A stretch of 17,331 nt of DNA. It comes from Candidatus Auribacterota bacterium. Lineage in GTDB: Bacteria; Auribacterota; UBA6266. The DNA lies in contig JAFGBE010000116.1 in assembly GCA_016933315.1 (NCBI GenBank), positions 1 to 17,331 of the forward strand, given 5' to 3'. Within the stretch, counting starts at the first letter, position 1. Every line of letters starts with the position of its first letter. Under the pieces are notes generated by a model. It saw only the letters and a program-made list of their open reading frames with translations. It made no database searches and was not told the DNA's origin. Positions 1-7,673 of this stretch are shown here, in pieces. The translations under genes were made by a program, and so were the position numbers.

Positions 1-131
1 AGTTTAGCGGTAAATACGTCTTTTGCGTTAACAAACATCCATTCCGCATCCACAAGCATGGATTCGAATTCAGTCATCATACTCTGAAGAGGCCTTTTAT
101 TTCTCCATATCTTTATTATCCTTTTAAACAT
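1..131 (-). CDS. PhoU-like protein, N-terminal fragment (cut by window edge)
   Basis: Forty-three codons are visible from an ATG at 131-129, preceded by a good ribosome binding site (AAAGGAG on the minus strand, 140-146). The fragment has a basic start (MFKRIIKIWRNKR) followed by an amphipathic helix of acidic and hydrophobic residues (FESMLVDAEWMFVNAKD). This resembles the first helix of PhoU-domain proteins, which are helical phosphate-signalling adaptors. The gene begins 26 bases after the stop of the Na/Pi cotransporter and so is probably cotranscribed with it; transporter and PhoU-domain protein are often neighbours or fused. The assignment rests mainly on context because most of the protein is outside the window. 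That a gene starts here is well supported; the family is less certain. Confidence 0.55.
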   Translation of the reverse strand, partial: MFKRIIKIWRNKRPLQSMMTEFESMLVDAEWMFVNAKDVFTAK

Positions 132-157
132 TCTTCCAACTCCTTTCTTTCATTATA

Positions 158-1300
158 TCAAAAAAGCCTGCTTAAAAATATAAGAAGCGCAGGCAAAATA
201 AAAAATACCAATAAAACATAAATTATGGCATTCCTCCTCTTGGTTATACAGTATGACGAAATCCAATCGGAGATCTTCAAGGGAACTTCCTTAAGAGGAT
301 ACCATATCGCCACGCCAAATGCGTTAAACAGAAGATGGACGAATGCGACGACAATGGCCGGCTGGCTTGCGGTTGCCAACGCGGCGAGCATAGCCGTTAC
401 CGTTGTCCCAATATTAGCCCCCATCATATAAGGGAACACCTGCGCCGGCGTAAGTATGCCCGCGCCCAGTATAGGCACAACAAGAGATGTGGTAACCGAG
501 CTGCTCTGCACAAAAGCGGTGAGAAGCAGCCCAAAAAGCAGGCTTAACATCCCGTGCCGGAAAATATACCTGTCGAAAAAAACTTCCACCTTGGAGAGCA
601 TCATTGCCCTCATCACTTTCACTACGAGAGACAACGATATGAACAACATAACAAACGATACCGAAATCATTATTACGCCTGCCGCAACATCACTGACACA
701 CAGGCCGCTTGTAACATATTCCTTCAGGATATCCACCGGGGCTCCTATAACTCTTGAGAACAGGCCTTCCCCGCTTATGAATTTTATGCCTGTAACGTAT
801 TTTGCGCAGAAACTTGCCGATTTCTGCAGGAAACCAGTAGCCATCTCAAGAGGAAAAAGAACTATCACGGTAAGGACATTGAAATGATCATGCAAAATCG
901 CCCCGTGAAATGCCCTTTCAAACTCCTCTTTCCTTGTAATATGCCCCAGGGAAACCAGTGTGTTTGTAACGCTTGTCCCTATGTTGGCCCCCATCACTAT
1001 CGGCACCGCGTTGGTAACAGTGAGCATTCCCCCTCCGACCAGACCCACGACAATAGAGGTAACCGTAGATGAAGACTGTATGATGCTGGTCGCCAGAATA
1101 CCTATAAAGAGGCCTACAAACCTGTTGGTTGTCGAATTTATCAGCATTTCGGCGAAATTCTTGCCGAACATCTTAAATGAAACGCCCATCATTTTTATGC
1201 TGACCAGAAACAGATAGACTAAAAAAACAGCAATTACCGCTTTTATAAAATTATGCGCGCTTGATTCAGCTCTGAACGGTTTCCTAACGATGCGGTCCAT
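158..1300 (-). CDS. Na+/phosphate cotransporter, NptA/PF02690 family
   Basis: This is a predicted inner-membrane protein of 380 residues that takes up phosphate with sodium. The two inverted-repeat signatures of the family are both present: QSSSTVTSIVVG at 75-86 followed by MGANIGTSVTNT at 103-114, and QSSSVTTSLVVP at 265-276 followed by MGANIGTTVTAM at 293-304. The paired QSSS motifs form the substrate/sodium site in this family. Hydrophobic segments lie near 20-40, 61-100, 205-228, 250-285, 312-335 and 358-378. The C-terminal PhoU domain found fused in longer relatives is absent; instead a separate PhoU-like gene follows 26 bases downstream. The start is the ATG at 1300, with AAAGGG about 8 bases upstream. 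Phosphate as substrate is inferred from the family; related members may move other anions. Confidence 0.93.
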   Translation of the reverse strand: MDRIVRKPFRAESSAHNFIKAVIAVFLVYLFLVSIKMMGVSFKMFGKNFAEMLINSTTNRFVGLFIGILATSIIQSSSTVTSIVVGLVGGGMLTVTNAVPIVMGANIGTSVTNTLVSLGHITRKEEFERAFHGAILHDHFNVLTVIVLFPLEMATGFLQKSASFCAKYVTGIKFISGEGLFSRVIGAPVDILKEYVTSGLCVSDVAAGVIMISVSFVMLFISLSLVVKVMRAMMLSKVEVFFDRYIFRHGMLSLLFGLLLTAFVQSSSVTTSLVVPILGAGILTPAQVFPYMMGANIGTTVTAMLAALATASQPAIVVAFVHLLFNAFGVAIWYPLKEVPLKISDWISSYCITKRRNAIIYVLLVFFILPALLIFLSRLF

Positions 1301-1338
1301 CCTTTAATCCCTTTCAATTGTCAGTTTAAATTGCCGAA

Positions 1339-1368
1339 GTTATATCATATTATCACAAAAGTTTCCAA
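1339..1368 (-). promoter_or_regulatory. Candidate sigma70 promoter for the Na/Pi cotransporter
   Basis: On the minus strand, TTGGAA (1363-1368) and TATAAC (1339-1344) are separated by 18 bases, about 38 bases upstream of the transporter ATG. The match is moderate (4/6 and 5/6). No Pho-box-like direct repeats are obvious, so phosphate control cannot be claimed from sequence alone. Confidence 0.3.
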
Positions 1369-1377
1369 TGCTATAAT
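1369..1377 (+). promoter_or_regulatory. Candidate extended -10 promoter for metF
   Basis: TGC directly followed by a perfect TATAAT (1372-1377) forms an extended -10 element. The position where a -35 would fall is a poor match, as is common for extended -10 promoters. Transcription would start near 1384 and give a leader of about 70 AT-rich bases before metF. I saw no SAM riboswitch-like stem arrangement in that leader. Confidence 0.42.
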
Positions 1378-1453
1378 TTTTTCATATTTTGCTTTGTAAA
1401 ATTTTCTGCACTTTAATAATATATATGAAACTTAAGGCTCTATAAGGCGAACC

Positions 1454-2320
1454 ATGAAAATCACGGAAATATTAAAAAAGGCAAAACCATCATTTTCGTT
1501 CGAATTTTTTCCTCCCAAGACTGAGGAGGGTTTGCTGTCTCTTTACAAGACAATCTCCGAGCTGGAAAAAATCGGACCGGCTTTCATATCCATAACCTAT
1601 GGCGCAATGGGGACCACAAGAAAAAGGACGCTTGAACTGATAGAAAAAATCAAAAAGAGCCTGAAGTGCGAGATAATGGCTCACCTGACATGCATAGGTT
1701 CCAGCTCTGAAGAGATTTTATCCATCATGTCGAAGCTGAAAAAGCTCGATGTTTCAAATATTCTGGCCCTGCGGGGCGACATACCGGAAGGTTATCCTGA
1801 AAAGGATAAAGTAAAAAGTGATTTCCTGTATGCCGCCGACTTAGTAAGGTTTATAAAGAAGCTCGACGGCTTCTGTATCGGGGTGGCCGGCTATCCGGAA
1901 TGCCACAAAGACTGCCGGGATATAGATACTGACATAAATTACCTTAAAGAAAAAATCGACGCCGGGGCGGACTTCATAATTACCCAGCTTTTTTTCCATA
2001 ACGAATATTATTATTCCTTTGTCGAAAAACTCCGAAAAAGGGGTATCATGAACGCAGTTATACCGGGTATTATGCCCATAACGGGATACAACCAGATATC
2101 GACTATACAGAAAATGTGCGGGTGCAGCATACACAAAGGAATAAAAGCCAAACTGGAAAAATTCAAGGATGATCCCGTCTCAATAAGAAATTTCGGGGTC
2201 GACTATGCTACAAAACAATGCGGAGAACTGCTGGCGCAAGGGGCTCCGGGCATACACTTCTACACGTTTAACAGGTCGGAAGCTACGCGGAAAATCTGGA
2301 ATAACCTGTCGGGAAAATAA
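1454..2320 (+). CDS. metF: 5,10-methylenetetrahydrofolate reductase
   Basis: This cytoplasmic flavoenzyme converts 5,10-methylene-THF to 5-methyl-THF, the methyl donor for methionine synthesis; in some anaerobes the same enzyme family serves the Wood-Ljungdahl pathway. The 288-residue length is normal for bacterial MetF, which lacks the eukaryotic regulatory domain. The N-terminal FEFFPPK motif (16-22) carries the conserved catalytic Glu (Glu17). LRGD (106-109) supplies the Asp that contacts the folate pterin/flavin. ADFIITQLFF (172-181) and GIHFYTFNR (266-274) are the conserved barrel strands near the active site. The ribosome binding site is weak (AAGGCG). It stands alone on the plus strand: no metH, acsE or C1-pathway gene is in the window, so its pathway cannot be decided here. 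It converges on the phosphorylase gene with only 19 bases between stops. Confidence 0.95.
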   Translation: MKITEILKKAKPSFSFEFFPPKTEEGLLSLYKTISELEKIGPAFISITYGAMGTTRKRTLELIEKIKKSLKCEIMAHLTCIGSSSEEILSIMSKLKKLDVSNILALRGDIPEGYPEKDKVKSDFLYAADLVRFIKKLDGFCIGVAGYPECHKDCRDIDTDINYLKEKIDAGADFIITQLFFHNEYYYSFVEKLRKRGIMNAVIPGIMPITGYNQISTIQKMCGCSIHKGIKAKLEKFKDDPVSIRNFGVDYATKQCGELLAQGAPGIHFYTFNRSEATRKIWNNLSGK

Positions 2321-2339
2321 AGTCTTTTACTCCTCCGCC

Positions 2340-4067
2340 TCACAGATGATGGAAATATGCTTTGCTTACATACTGCTGCAACATCCTGTAGGTGTTGAAG
2401 AACGATGCATTAATCGCGATGGAAGCTTTCATCATATGTATCCACTGGCTGCGGTTATTATAAAACAGCGGAATTATTACATATTCAAGCTTATTATAAA
2501 GGTCAAAAACATCTTTTTCGGGATGGTATTGTTCTTTCAGTATTCTATGGTCTTTGGGCCCGATGGACCATCCGGTCAAGTTTTCGATATGGCCTTCTAT
2601 CCACCATCCGTCAAGAACGCTCAGGTTAGGTATGCCGTTGTGAGAAGCTTTCATGCCGCTCGTTCCCGAAGCTTCGAGAGGCCGCACCGGGTTATTTAAC
2701 CAGAGGTCAACCCCTGAAGTAATCAGGCCGCCGATTTTTATATCATAGTTTTCAAGATATTCTATAGAAATACGGTCCTTCAGCTGTTTTTTTACCTCAA
2801 ATATCTTTTTGATATTATCTTTACCTGTCGGATCTTTGGGATGAGCCTTCCCGGAAAAAACGATTTGCACAGGTCCCGCATTCTTTGCTATTTCAACAAG
2901 CCTCTGGGGATCCGATAATATTAAATCCGCTCTCTTGTAACCTGTCGCCCGGCGCGCAAACCCGATGGTAAAAACATCAGGCTTCATCTTCGAATTATTC
3001 TTTTTATTGACATAATCCAAAAACTCCTTCTTTGCCTCCATATGCACATTCCACAATTCTTCGGAAGGAAATTCAAACGCTTCCCTCAAGTATGTAAATG
3101 GGTCTAACTTCCAATCAGGCAAGTATTTATCATAAAGCTTCTTAAAAGGCTCCGATGTCCATGTAAGAGAATGCACTCCGTTGGTTATCGCATGTATATC
3201 AAAGCCGGGGAACATTTCAAGGGATATATCACGGTGCTTTTTAGAAACAGCATTATAAAATTCGCTGCACTTCAGGGCAAGATAGGTCATATTGAGCATA
3301 CCGTCATATAAAAGCTCTCCCGGAATATGCTCATGATTGGTTTCCCTAAAAATACTTTTTACAAGGTCTATATTGAATTTATCATGGCCGGCCGGGACAG
3401 GAGTATGTGTCGTAAACACGCATTTTCTCTGGACCTTTTCGAGGTCATAAGTTTCAATCTTTTCAGGCGGCATATCGTCTTTTCTTGTTCTATAGAGCAA
3501 CTCCAGGGCAAGGGGAGCCGCATGCCCCTCATTCATATGGTATTTCCTGATGTTTTTATACCCAAGCTCTTCAAGTATCTTAATCCCGCCGATACCCATA
3601 ACCGCTTCCTGAAGAAGCCTGTACCTGTCATCCCCCCCATAAAGGTGATGGGTCAATGTCCTGTAATACTCTTCATTCCTATCAAAATCCGTATCGAGAA
3701 AATAGACCGGTATCTGATAGCCTCTCACACCCTTAACGATATATTCCCACGCCCTTATAAAAATATCTTTTCCCTCCAATTTCACGGAAACTACCGGTTT
3801 TTGAAGCTTCATAAAATCTTCCGGGTGCCAGAACAAGTCTTCTTCAGTCTGATTTCCCCACTCGTCGAGCTTCTGCCTGAAATATCCTTTAAGGTTCAGC
3901 ATGGTGACTCCGACCATTGGAACAGCCAGGTCGGCCGCAGCTTTAATGGTATCCCCCGCAAGTATTCCCAGCCCGCCGCTGTAAGTCGGAATTTCGTTCA
4001 CAAAACCCATTTCCATGCAGAAATAAGCAACAAGCCTGTTTTTCTTTTTTATCGGTACTGTTTTCAT
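2340..4067 (-). CDS. glgP: Alpha-glucan phosphorylase, short form (GT35)
   Basis: This PLP-dependent enzyme releases glucose 1-phosphate from glycogen or maltodextrins using inorganic phosphate. At 575 residues it is the short bacterial/archaeal type, not the roughly 800-residue glycogen phosphorylase. Visible family marks, in order: MEMGF...PTYSGGLGILAGD (18-39), NEGHAA (179-184), TTHTPVPAGHDKF (219-231), AITNGVHSLTW (293-303), GFARRATGYKRADL (369-382), and EASGTSGMK (465-473), where Lys473 corresponds to the PLP Schiff-base lysine of the EASGTGNMK motif. The start is well set by GGAGGA upstream of the ATG. No glgA, glgC or debranching gene is adjacent, so this looks like a stand-alone glucan-mobilising gene. 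No terminator is visible in the short gap to metF. Confidence 0.93.
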   Translation of the reverse strand: MKTVPIKKKNRLVAYFCMEMGFVNEIPTYSGGLGILAGDTIKAAADLAVPMVGVTMLNLKGYFRQKLDEWGNQTEEDLFWHPEDFMKLQKPVVSVKLEGKDIFIRAWEYIVKGVRGYQIPVYFLDTDFDRNEEYYRTLTHHLYGGDDRYRLLQEAVMGIGGIKILEELGYKNIRKYHMNEGHAAPLALELLYRTRKDDMPPEKIETYDLEKVQRKCVFTTHTPVPAGHDKFNIDLVKSIFRETNHEHIPGELLYDGMLNMTYLALKCSEFYNAVSKKHRDISLEMFPGFDIHAITNGVHSLTWTSEPFKKLYDKYLPDWKLDPFTYLREAFEFPSEELWNVHMEAKKEFLDYVNKKNNSKMKPDVFTIGFARRATGYKRADLILSDPQRLVEIAKNAGPVQIVFSGKAHPKDPTGKDNIKKIFEVKKQLKDRISIEYLENYDIKIGGLITSGVDLWLNNPVRPLEASGTSGMKASHNGIPNLSVLDGWWIEGHIENLTGWSIGPKDHRILKEQYHPEKDVFDLYNKLEYVIIPLFYNNRSQWIHMMKASIAINASFFNTYRMLQQYVSKAYFHHL

Positions 4068-4159
4068 AGCTGTCCTCCAATGTGAGGGATATTACCAGAG
4101 TGTCGAAATTTTATCTACAAATTTCTGATTAACAGCTCCACCTGACGCACTTTTTTTGC

Positions 4160-4187
4160 TTGCAAATTAGAATCTATCTGTTAAAAT
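4160..4187 (+). promoter_or_regulatory. Candidate promoter of tRNA-Leu
   Basis: TTGCAA (4160-4165) and TAAAAT (4182-4187) are separated by 16 bases. They place transcription start about 20 bases before the mature 5' end of the tRNA, which is a normal leader for a single tRNA gene. Confidence 0.5.
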
Positions 4188-4215
4188 CCATTTTCACTTC
4201 GGTAATCATTTATTT

Positions 4216-4301
4216 GCGAGAGTGGTGGAACGGCAGACACACTAGCTTGAGGGGCTAGCGGGAGAAATCCTGTGGGGGTTCAAATCCCCCCTCTCGCACC
4301 A
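4216..4301 (+). tRNA. tRNA-Leu (anticodon GAG)
   Basis: The cloverleaf can be folded by eye. The acceptor stem pairs GCGAGAG (4216-4222) with CTCTCGC (4291-4297), followed by an encoded ACCA end (4298-4301). The anticodon arm is CTAGC-TTGAGGG-GCTAG, with GAG at the anticodon position, reading CUC and CUU leucine codons. The T arm is GGGGG-TTCAAAT-CCCCC. The total of 86 bases with a long variable arm is correct for a class II leucine tRNA. It is transcribed alone. The tRNA 3' end is not repeated elsewhere in the window, so there is no sign of an integrated element using it as an attachment site. Confidence 0.97.
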
Positions 4302-4565
4302 TGCAAATGCTTACAAAGCGCGTTTCTTTGCGGCTTCACACCTGATTAACAAAGCATTCACGACAGGGAAAGATATGCCATCCTGCATATAAAAGGGCAT
4401 TGCCTTCAACAATACAATACTCAACATTTCCAGCAGGTTTGCATCCACCCGGTCCGGTTCTGTAATATTTCAATCCTTTTATATCCGCAAAACCAACCTG
4501 TAAAACCTCGCACAGTTGCGGCCGGTAATATTATTGGAAGCAGAGAGTCGGGGGTATAAATCACG
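4302..4565. other. Intergenic stretch between tRNA-Leu and the small exported protein gene
   Basis: This holds no gene I can support. Just after the tRNA there is a small CAAAG/CTTTG hairpin (about 4314-4331) without a following T-run. On the minus strand an open frame of 64 codons (4336-4530) has no ATG or ribosome binding site but contains a CREC-type Cys pair near its end; see the findings. A weak CGCA/TGCG hairpin followed by TTTT lies downstream of the 161-residue gene on the minus strand and could help end the seven-gene unit. Confidence 0.4.
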
Positions 4566-5051
4566 CTATCTTCTGGCCCTTCTCACGCCGGAAGTTTTTT
4601 CCCCTGCAGAGCTTTCAGTATCGTCATCTTTCTCAAACGGCCTTATAAATCTATACTCCTGCCCGTCCCATATTATTCTCCAGGTCATAGCCTTGAAGTC
4701 AATCTTCCACTCGCTGTCCGATTGGCACAATATGTAAGGAGGGGCATCCACCGTTTTATCGCTGAAATTGATTATCGCATAGCGGCGGGTGTAATTATCG
4801 ATATAGGTTATTTTATACTCTTTGCCGGTGATAGGGGCAGCTTCCCTTTTAATAAGTTCGGGGGTGAGGGCAATGTCGCTCCAGATCATGGCTGTACTGC
4901 GGTCAAGGCACTTCAGGTACTGTTCAACATCTCCTTCGCCAGCCGCTTTTTTATAGAGCTCAAATGTTTTTTCCGGTGTGGAGTATTCCGACGGCTGGCA
5001 TAATGCCAGCGAGGATAATGAGAAAAACAGCAAAAAAACAATTTTTTTCAT
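4566..5051 (-). CDS. Small exported protein, possibly NTF2-like fold; function unknown
   Basis: This is a 161-residue protein with a clear signal peptide (MKKIVFLLFFSLSSLALC, 1-18). The mature part opens with TPEKTFELYKKAAGEGD (25-41), typical of NTF2/SnoaL-like or DUF4878-type domains, where a helix bearing 'A..GD' is followed by strands. The strands here include YKITYIDN, RRYAIINFSD and EWKIDFKAMTWRIIWDG. The tail (140-161) is charged, Asp-rich then Arg-rich, and probably disordered. A lipobox is doubtful because LALC lacks a small residue before Cys. It is the last gene of the seven-gene unit, 57 bases after the radical SAM gene, with GGGGAAAGAG as ribosome binding site. The fold assignment is inferred from pattern only and no function can be given. 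Confidence 0.8.
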   Translation of the reverse strand: MKKIVFLLFFSLSSLALCQPSEYSTPEKTFELYKKAAGEGDVEQYLKCLDRSTAMIWSDIALTPELIKREAAPITGKEYKITYIDNYTRRYAIINFSDKTVDAPPYILCQSDSEWKIDFKAMTWRIIWDGQEYRFIRPFEKDDDTESSAGEKTSGVRRARR

Positions 5052-5108
5052 TCTCTTTCCCCAGTCCTTATCGTTTCTATTCCCGATTTTACAATTAAAA
5101 ATCCCTTA

Positions 5109-6068
5109 TTACAAGCAATTATCCGCTTCCAGGTATTTCTTTATGGAAAATTTATCCGGGTCTATGTCCAGGCCCTGCAGCCATCCGTTATGCAGGCCGG
5201 AATCGTGAAAACACCGGACTGCCAGACCGTACTCTTCATCGGACAAACCTCTGTTTATGCGCCTGAATTCACCTGATTTGTACTCGGGAAAATATTGGCT
5301 CATAAGACTGATATATGCATCAGCGGAAATATTTTTTGCCACAAAATCGAGGATTCCCCCTGTGCCAGACACAGTATCCGGCAAAACAAGATGCCGGATC
5401 AACAACCCTCTAACGGCGATATTATCACTGTCCAGAACAAGATTTCCCGTCTGCCTGTACATTTCAGTGACTGCCGCTTTATTAACTTCAGGGTAGTCGG
5501 AGGCGCCGGAATATAAAGAAGACTCATCGGAGGAAGAATATTTCATATCCGGCATATATATATCAACAATTCCTTCCAGTTCTCTCAAAACATCTTCCGA
5601 ATCATACCCTCCCGAATTATAGACAACAGGTAGTTTCAGGCCTTTTTTATAAGCAGCAGCCAATGCCTTTGTTATCTGCGCCACCAAATGGCTGGGTGTC
5701 ACAAGGTTAATATTATGGACACCTTTTTGCTGGAGCTTTAACATAACTTCCGCCAGCTCCTCTTCCGTTAAGGCATTCCCCGAGTCCGACTGGCTTATCA
5801 TATGATTCTGGCAAAAAACGCAGCGCATATTGCATGAAGAAAAAAATATTGTCCCTGAACCCTTTGTGCCCGAAATGGGAGGTTCCTCCCCTCTATGAAC
5901 GGATACAGAAGCCACTTTTACGCCGGAAGCCAGCCGGCAAAAACCTTTTTGGCCTTCCAGCCTGTTAACATTGCATTTCCTTGGGCACAAATCACATTTT
6001 TCAAGCCGGGCATACAGATTACCGCAGGCTTTCTCCGCAAGTTCAGATTTTTTGAGGTTATCAATCAT
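5109..6068 (-). CDS. PflX-like radical SAM protein (COG1313 type)
   Basis: This predicted 4Fe-4S enzyme of 319 residues cleaves S-adenosylmethionine. The radical SAM triad is C79-NMR-C83-VF-C86 (SSCNMRCVFCQNH). Ahead of it is a second Cys set, CDLCPRKC (25-32) with GFC at 42-44, diagnostic of the PflX / pyruvate-formate-lyase-activase-like group and likely to bind a further metal centre. VYNSGGYDS (164-172) and DIYMPDMKY (184-192) are conserved in the barrel. The substrate of this group is not established. No glycyl-radical enzyme, MEMO or AMMECR1 gene is in the window, so it is neither a clear PFL activase nor an AmmeMemoRadiSam system. The ATG at 6068 lies 18 bases after the glycosyltransferase stop with a poor ribosome site, suggesting translational coupling. 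Confidence 0.88.
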   Translation of the reverse strand: MIDNLKKSELAEKACGNLYARLEKCDLCPRKCNVNRLEGQKGFCRLASGVKVASVSVHRGEEPPISGTKGSGTIFFSSCNMRCVFCQNHMISQSDSGNALTEEELAEVMLKLQQKGVHNINLVTPSHLVAQITKALAAAYKKGLKLPVVYNSGGYDSEDVLRELEGIVDIYMPDMKYSSSDESSLYSGASDYPEVNKAAVTEMYRQTGNLVLDSDNIAVRGLLIRHLVLPDTVSGTGGILDFVAKNISADAYISLMSQYFPEYKSGEFRRINRGLSDEEYGLAVRCFHDSGLHNGWLQGLDIDPDKFSIKKYLEADNCL

Positions 6069-6086
6069 AGAGGCTGACCGGAACCC

Positions 6087-6863
6087 TTACCGGTGTTTCT
6101 TGTGATATTCCCACAATTTAGCATGCTTGCAGAAAACGTAGAAGGAACTGTTCACGGAAATAACAAACCCTGCAAAACCGTCCAAAAATCCCCTTTTAAC
6201 GATATACGTTTCGATGAATTTCACAACAGGATGGAACACCATCGTAAGAAGCCTGGGGTTTCTCCCCTTTTTAACGGACAGATGCAGAGAAGTATCCGAA
6301 TATCTCTGGATAGTATTTATCTGGGATGAAATATTTTTATAAACATAATGGAGTATATCTCCCTTTATTTTCTTAGTCCTTCCTCTGGGAACAACCATCG
6401 CGTGCGGGTCTTCCCCTTCCCACTGGGCTTTATTCCTGTTAAACAGCCTCGGTTTATAATCAGGATACCACCCGCAATGATATATCCACCTGCCAAGATA
6501 CCTGGACCTGAAATTAATCATAAAAGCCGCGTAAACACCTTTTTCTCCGGAACCGAACACGTTTAAAATGCTTTCTTCCAGCTCAGGGCTCACCCGCTCA
6601 TCCGCATCTATGTTGAAAACCCAATCGAATGAACATTTCGATGTCGCAAAATTTTTCTGTTCCACAAAGCCTGCCCAGTCTTTATGGAAAATTTTATCCG
6701 TATATTTCCCGCATATTTCAACCGTTTTATCTTCGCTTCCCGAATCGACAACGATTATTTCCGAAGCCCACGAAACGGAATCAAGGCACCCTGCAATATT
6801 TTCTTCTTCGTTAAAAGTCAACACCGTGACAGATACCGGCAATATTACTTTCTCAGGCGACAT
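6087..6863 (-). CDS. Family 2 glycosyltransferase, WaaE/LgtF-like
   Basis: This 258-residue GT-A enzyme probably adds glucose or another hexose to an outer-membrane glycolipid core. Its N-terminus is VSVTVLTFNEEENI (10-23). The nucleotide-sugar motif is VVDSGSEDKT (38-47). EQKNFA (68-73) and FNIDADERV (83-91), with the DxD metal site at 86-88, match WaaE/LgtF (beta-1,4-glucosyltransferase of LPS/LOS inner core). The CGWYPDYKPRLF (130-141) and GEDPHAMVV (150-158) segments are also typical of that branch. The C-terminal part (205-245) is hydrophobic/amphipathic and likely sits on the membrane. The start is supported by GAGG about 8 bases upstream. It follows the deacetylase by 12 bases. LPS core is inferred from the family; no lpx or waa gene lies nearby. 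Confidence 0.88.
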   Translation of the reverse strand: MSPEKVILPVSVTVLTFNEEENIAGCLDSVSWASEIIVVDSGSEDKTVEICGKYTDKIFHKDWAGFVEQKNFATSKCSFDWVFNIDADERVSPELEESILNVFGSGEKGVYAAFMINFRSRYLGRWIYHCGWYPDYKPRLFNRNKAQWEGEDPHAMVVPRGRTKKIKGDILHYVYKNISSQINTIQRYSDTSLHLSVKKGRNPRLLTMVFHPVVKFIETYIVKRGFLDGFAGFVISVNSSFYVFCKHAKLWEYHKKHR

Positions 6864-6875
6864 CTTTAAATCCTC

Positions 6876-7673
6876 TCATAAATGGCTCCTCCCCCTTGTC
6901 ACATTCAGGATAAAATCCAGCCACATGTCATAACCTCTTATCAATATGCGCTTGACTGCCAGAGGGTTATCCGCTTCGGCATTAATCCCATGGCGGGTAG
7001 CTATCCCGAGCGAATATCCCGTTTCCGACGTGACTTCCATCACTTCCCTGTTGTAATGGCCGAAAGGATATGACACAGCCGTAATTTCAACGCCGAGTTC
7101 CGATTCAAGCACGGCTTTGGAATTTTTCAGCTCCTTGACTATTTCTTCGCGCGGAACCTTTGTAAGGTCGGCATGCGAAACAGTATGGGATCCTATTTCA
7201 AAACCCTGTTCGCACAAATCCTTTATTTCATCCCAGTCCATCATAGGCTCGCCGGATGCCGCCTCATTGATATCCCATAGGTTATCTTTCCCCACATAAG
7301 CGGTGGAAATAAAAAAAACGGCTGAAAAACCGTATTCGCTGAGTATCGGAACGGCATTGAGATAATTATCTTTATACCCGTCATCAAAAGACAAAACTAC
7401 AGGTTTAAAACAGAATTTCCTCTTTCCCCCCAAATACTCTTCAAGTTCTTTTAATGATATGCTTTTATAACCTTTCTCCTTCAGATACTTAAGCTGGCGC
7501 CTGAAATCTTCGGGAAAAACACGCAACTTCTCTTTCCGGACATTTCTGCGGCTTACTTTATGATACATCAGGACCCTGACACCTCTCCGCGGCACCCTCC
7601 ACCAGTTAAACCTGAGGGAAAAACCGACAAGGGATAAAGCGGCAAACAAAATAAGAATCATATACATAATCAA
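6876..7673 (-). CDS. Membrane-anchored polysaccharide deacetylase (CE4, NodB domain)
   Basis: This 265-residue protein has an N-terminal membrane anchor (MIMYMILILFAALSLVGF) and an extracytoplasmic NodB domain that removes acetyl groups from N-acetylated sugars. Motif 1 is SFDDGY (95-100), with the catalytic-base and metal-ligand Asp pair. Motif 2 is SHTVSHADL (162-170), with the metal-binding His163 and His167. SYPFGHYN (201-208) is motif 3. VLMYHKVSRR (34-43) is the usual start of the PgaB/IcaB-like and xylanase/chitin-deacetylase group. The ATG overlaps the previous gene's TGA (ATGA), so translation is coupled. The neighbouring WaaE-like transferase suggests an envelope or exported glycan as substrate; the exact glycan is unknown. 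Confidence 0.93.
   Translation of the reverse strand: MIMYMILILFAALSLVGFSLRFNWWRVPRRGVRVLMYHKVSRRNVRKEKLRVFPEDFRRQLKYLKEKGYKSISLKELEEYLGGKRKFCFKPVVLSFDDGYKDNYLNAVPILSEYGFSAVFFISTAYVGKDNLWDINEAASGEPMMDWDEIKDLCEQGFEIGSHTVSHADLTKVPREEIVKELKNSKAVLESELGVEITAVSYPFGHYNREVMEVTSETGYSLGIATRHGINAEADNPLAVKRILIRGYDMWLDFILNVTRGRSHL

Noticed and set aside
456..887. 143-codon open frame antisense to the Na/Pi cotransporter
   Set aside because: A shadow of the transporter; both QSSS repeats of the real gene are on the opposite strand.
1384..1453. Possible SAM or other riboswitch in the metF leader
   Set aside because: The leader is only about 70 AT-rich bases and shows no paired stems or conserved riboswitch core.
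2321..2339. Bidirectional terminator between convergent metF and glucan phosphorylase genes
   Set aside because: The 19-base gap has no inverted repeat.
3327..4085. 252-codon open frame on the plus strand antisense to the glucan phosphorylase
   Set aside because: It lies almost wholly within the clearly conserved phosphorylase, has no family motif, and its codons are the complement of the real gene.
4302..4565. Cyclic-di-GMP (GEMM-like) riboswitch or other structured RNA beside tRNA-Leu
   Set aside because: Short resemblances (GCAAACC-type and GCACAG strings) are on different strands and not in the required order; no consistent fold was seen.
4997..5051. Lipoprotein signal (LALC) in the 161-residue exported protein
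   Set aside because: The residue before Cys is Leu rather than Gly, Ala or Ser, so signal peptidase II cleavage is unlikely.
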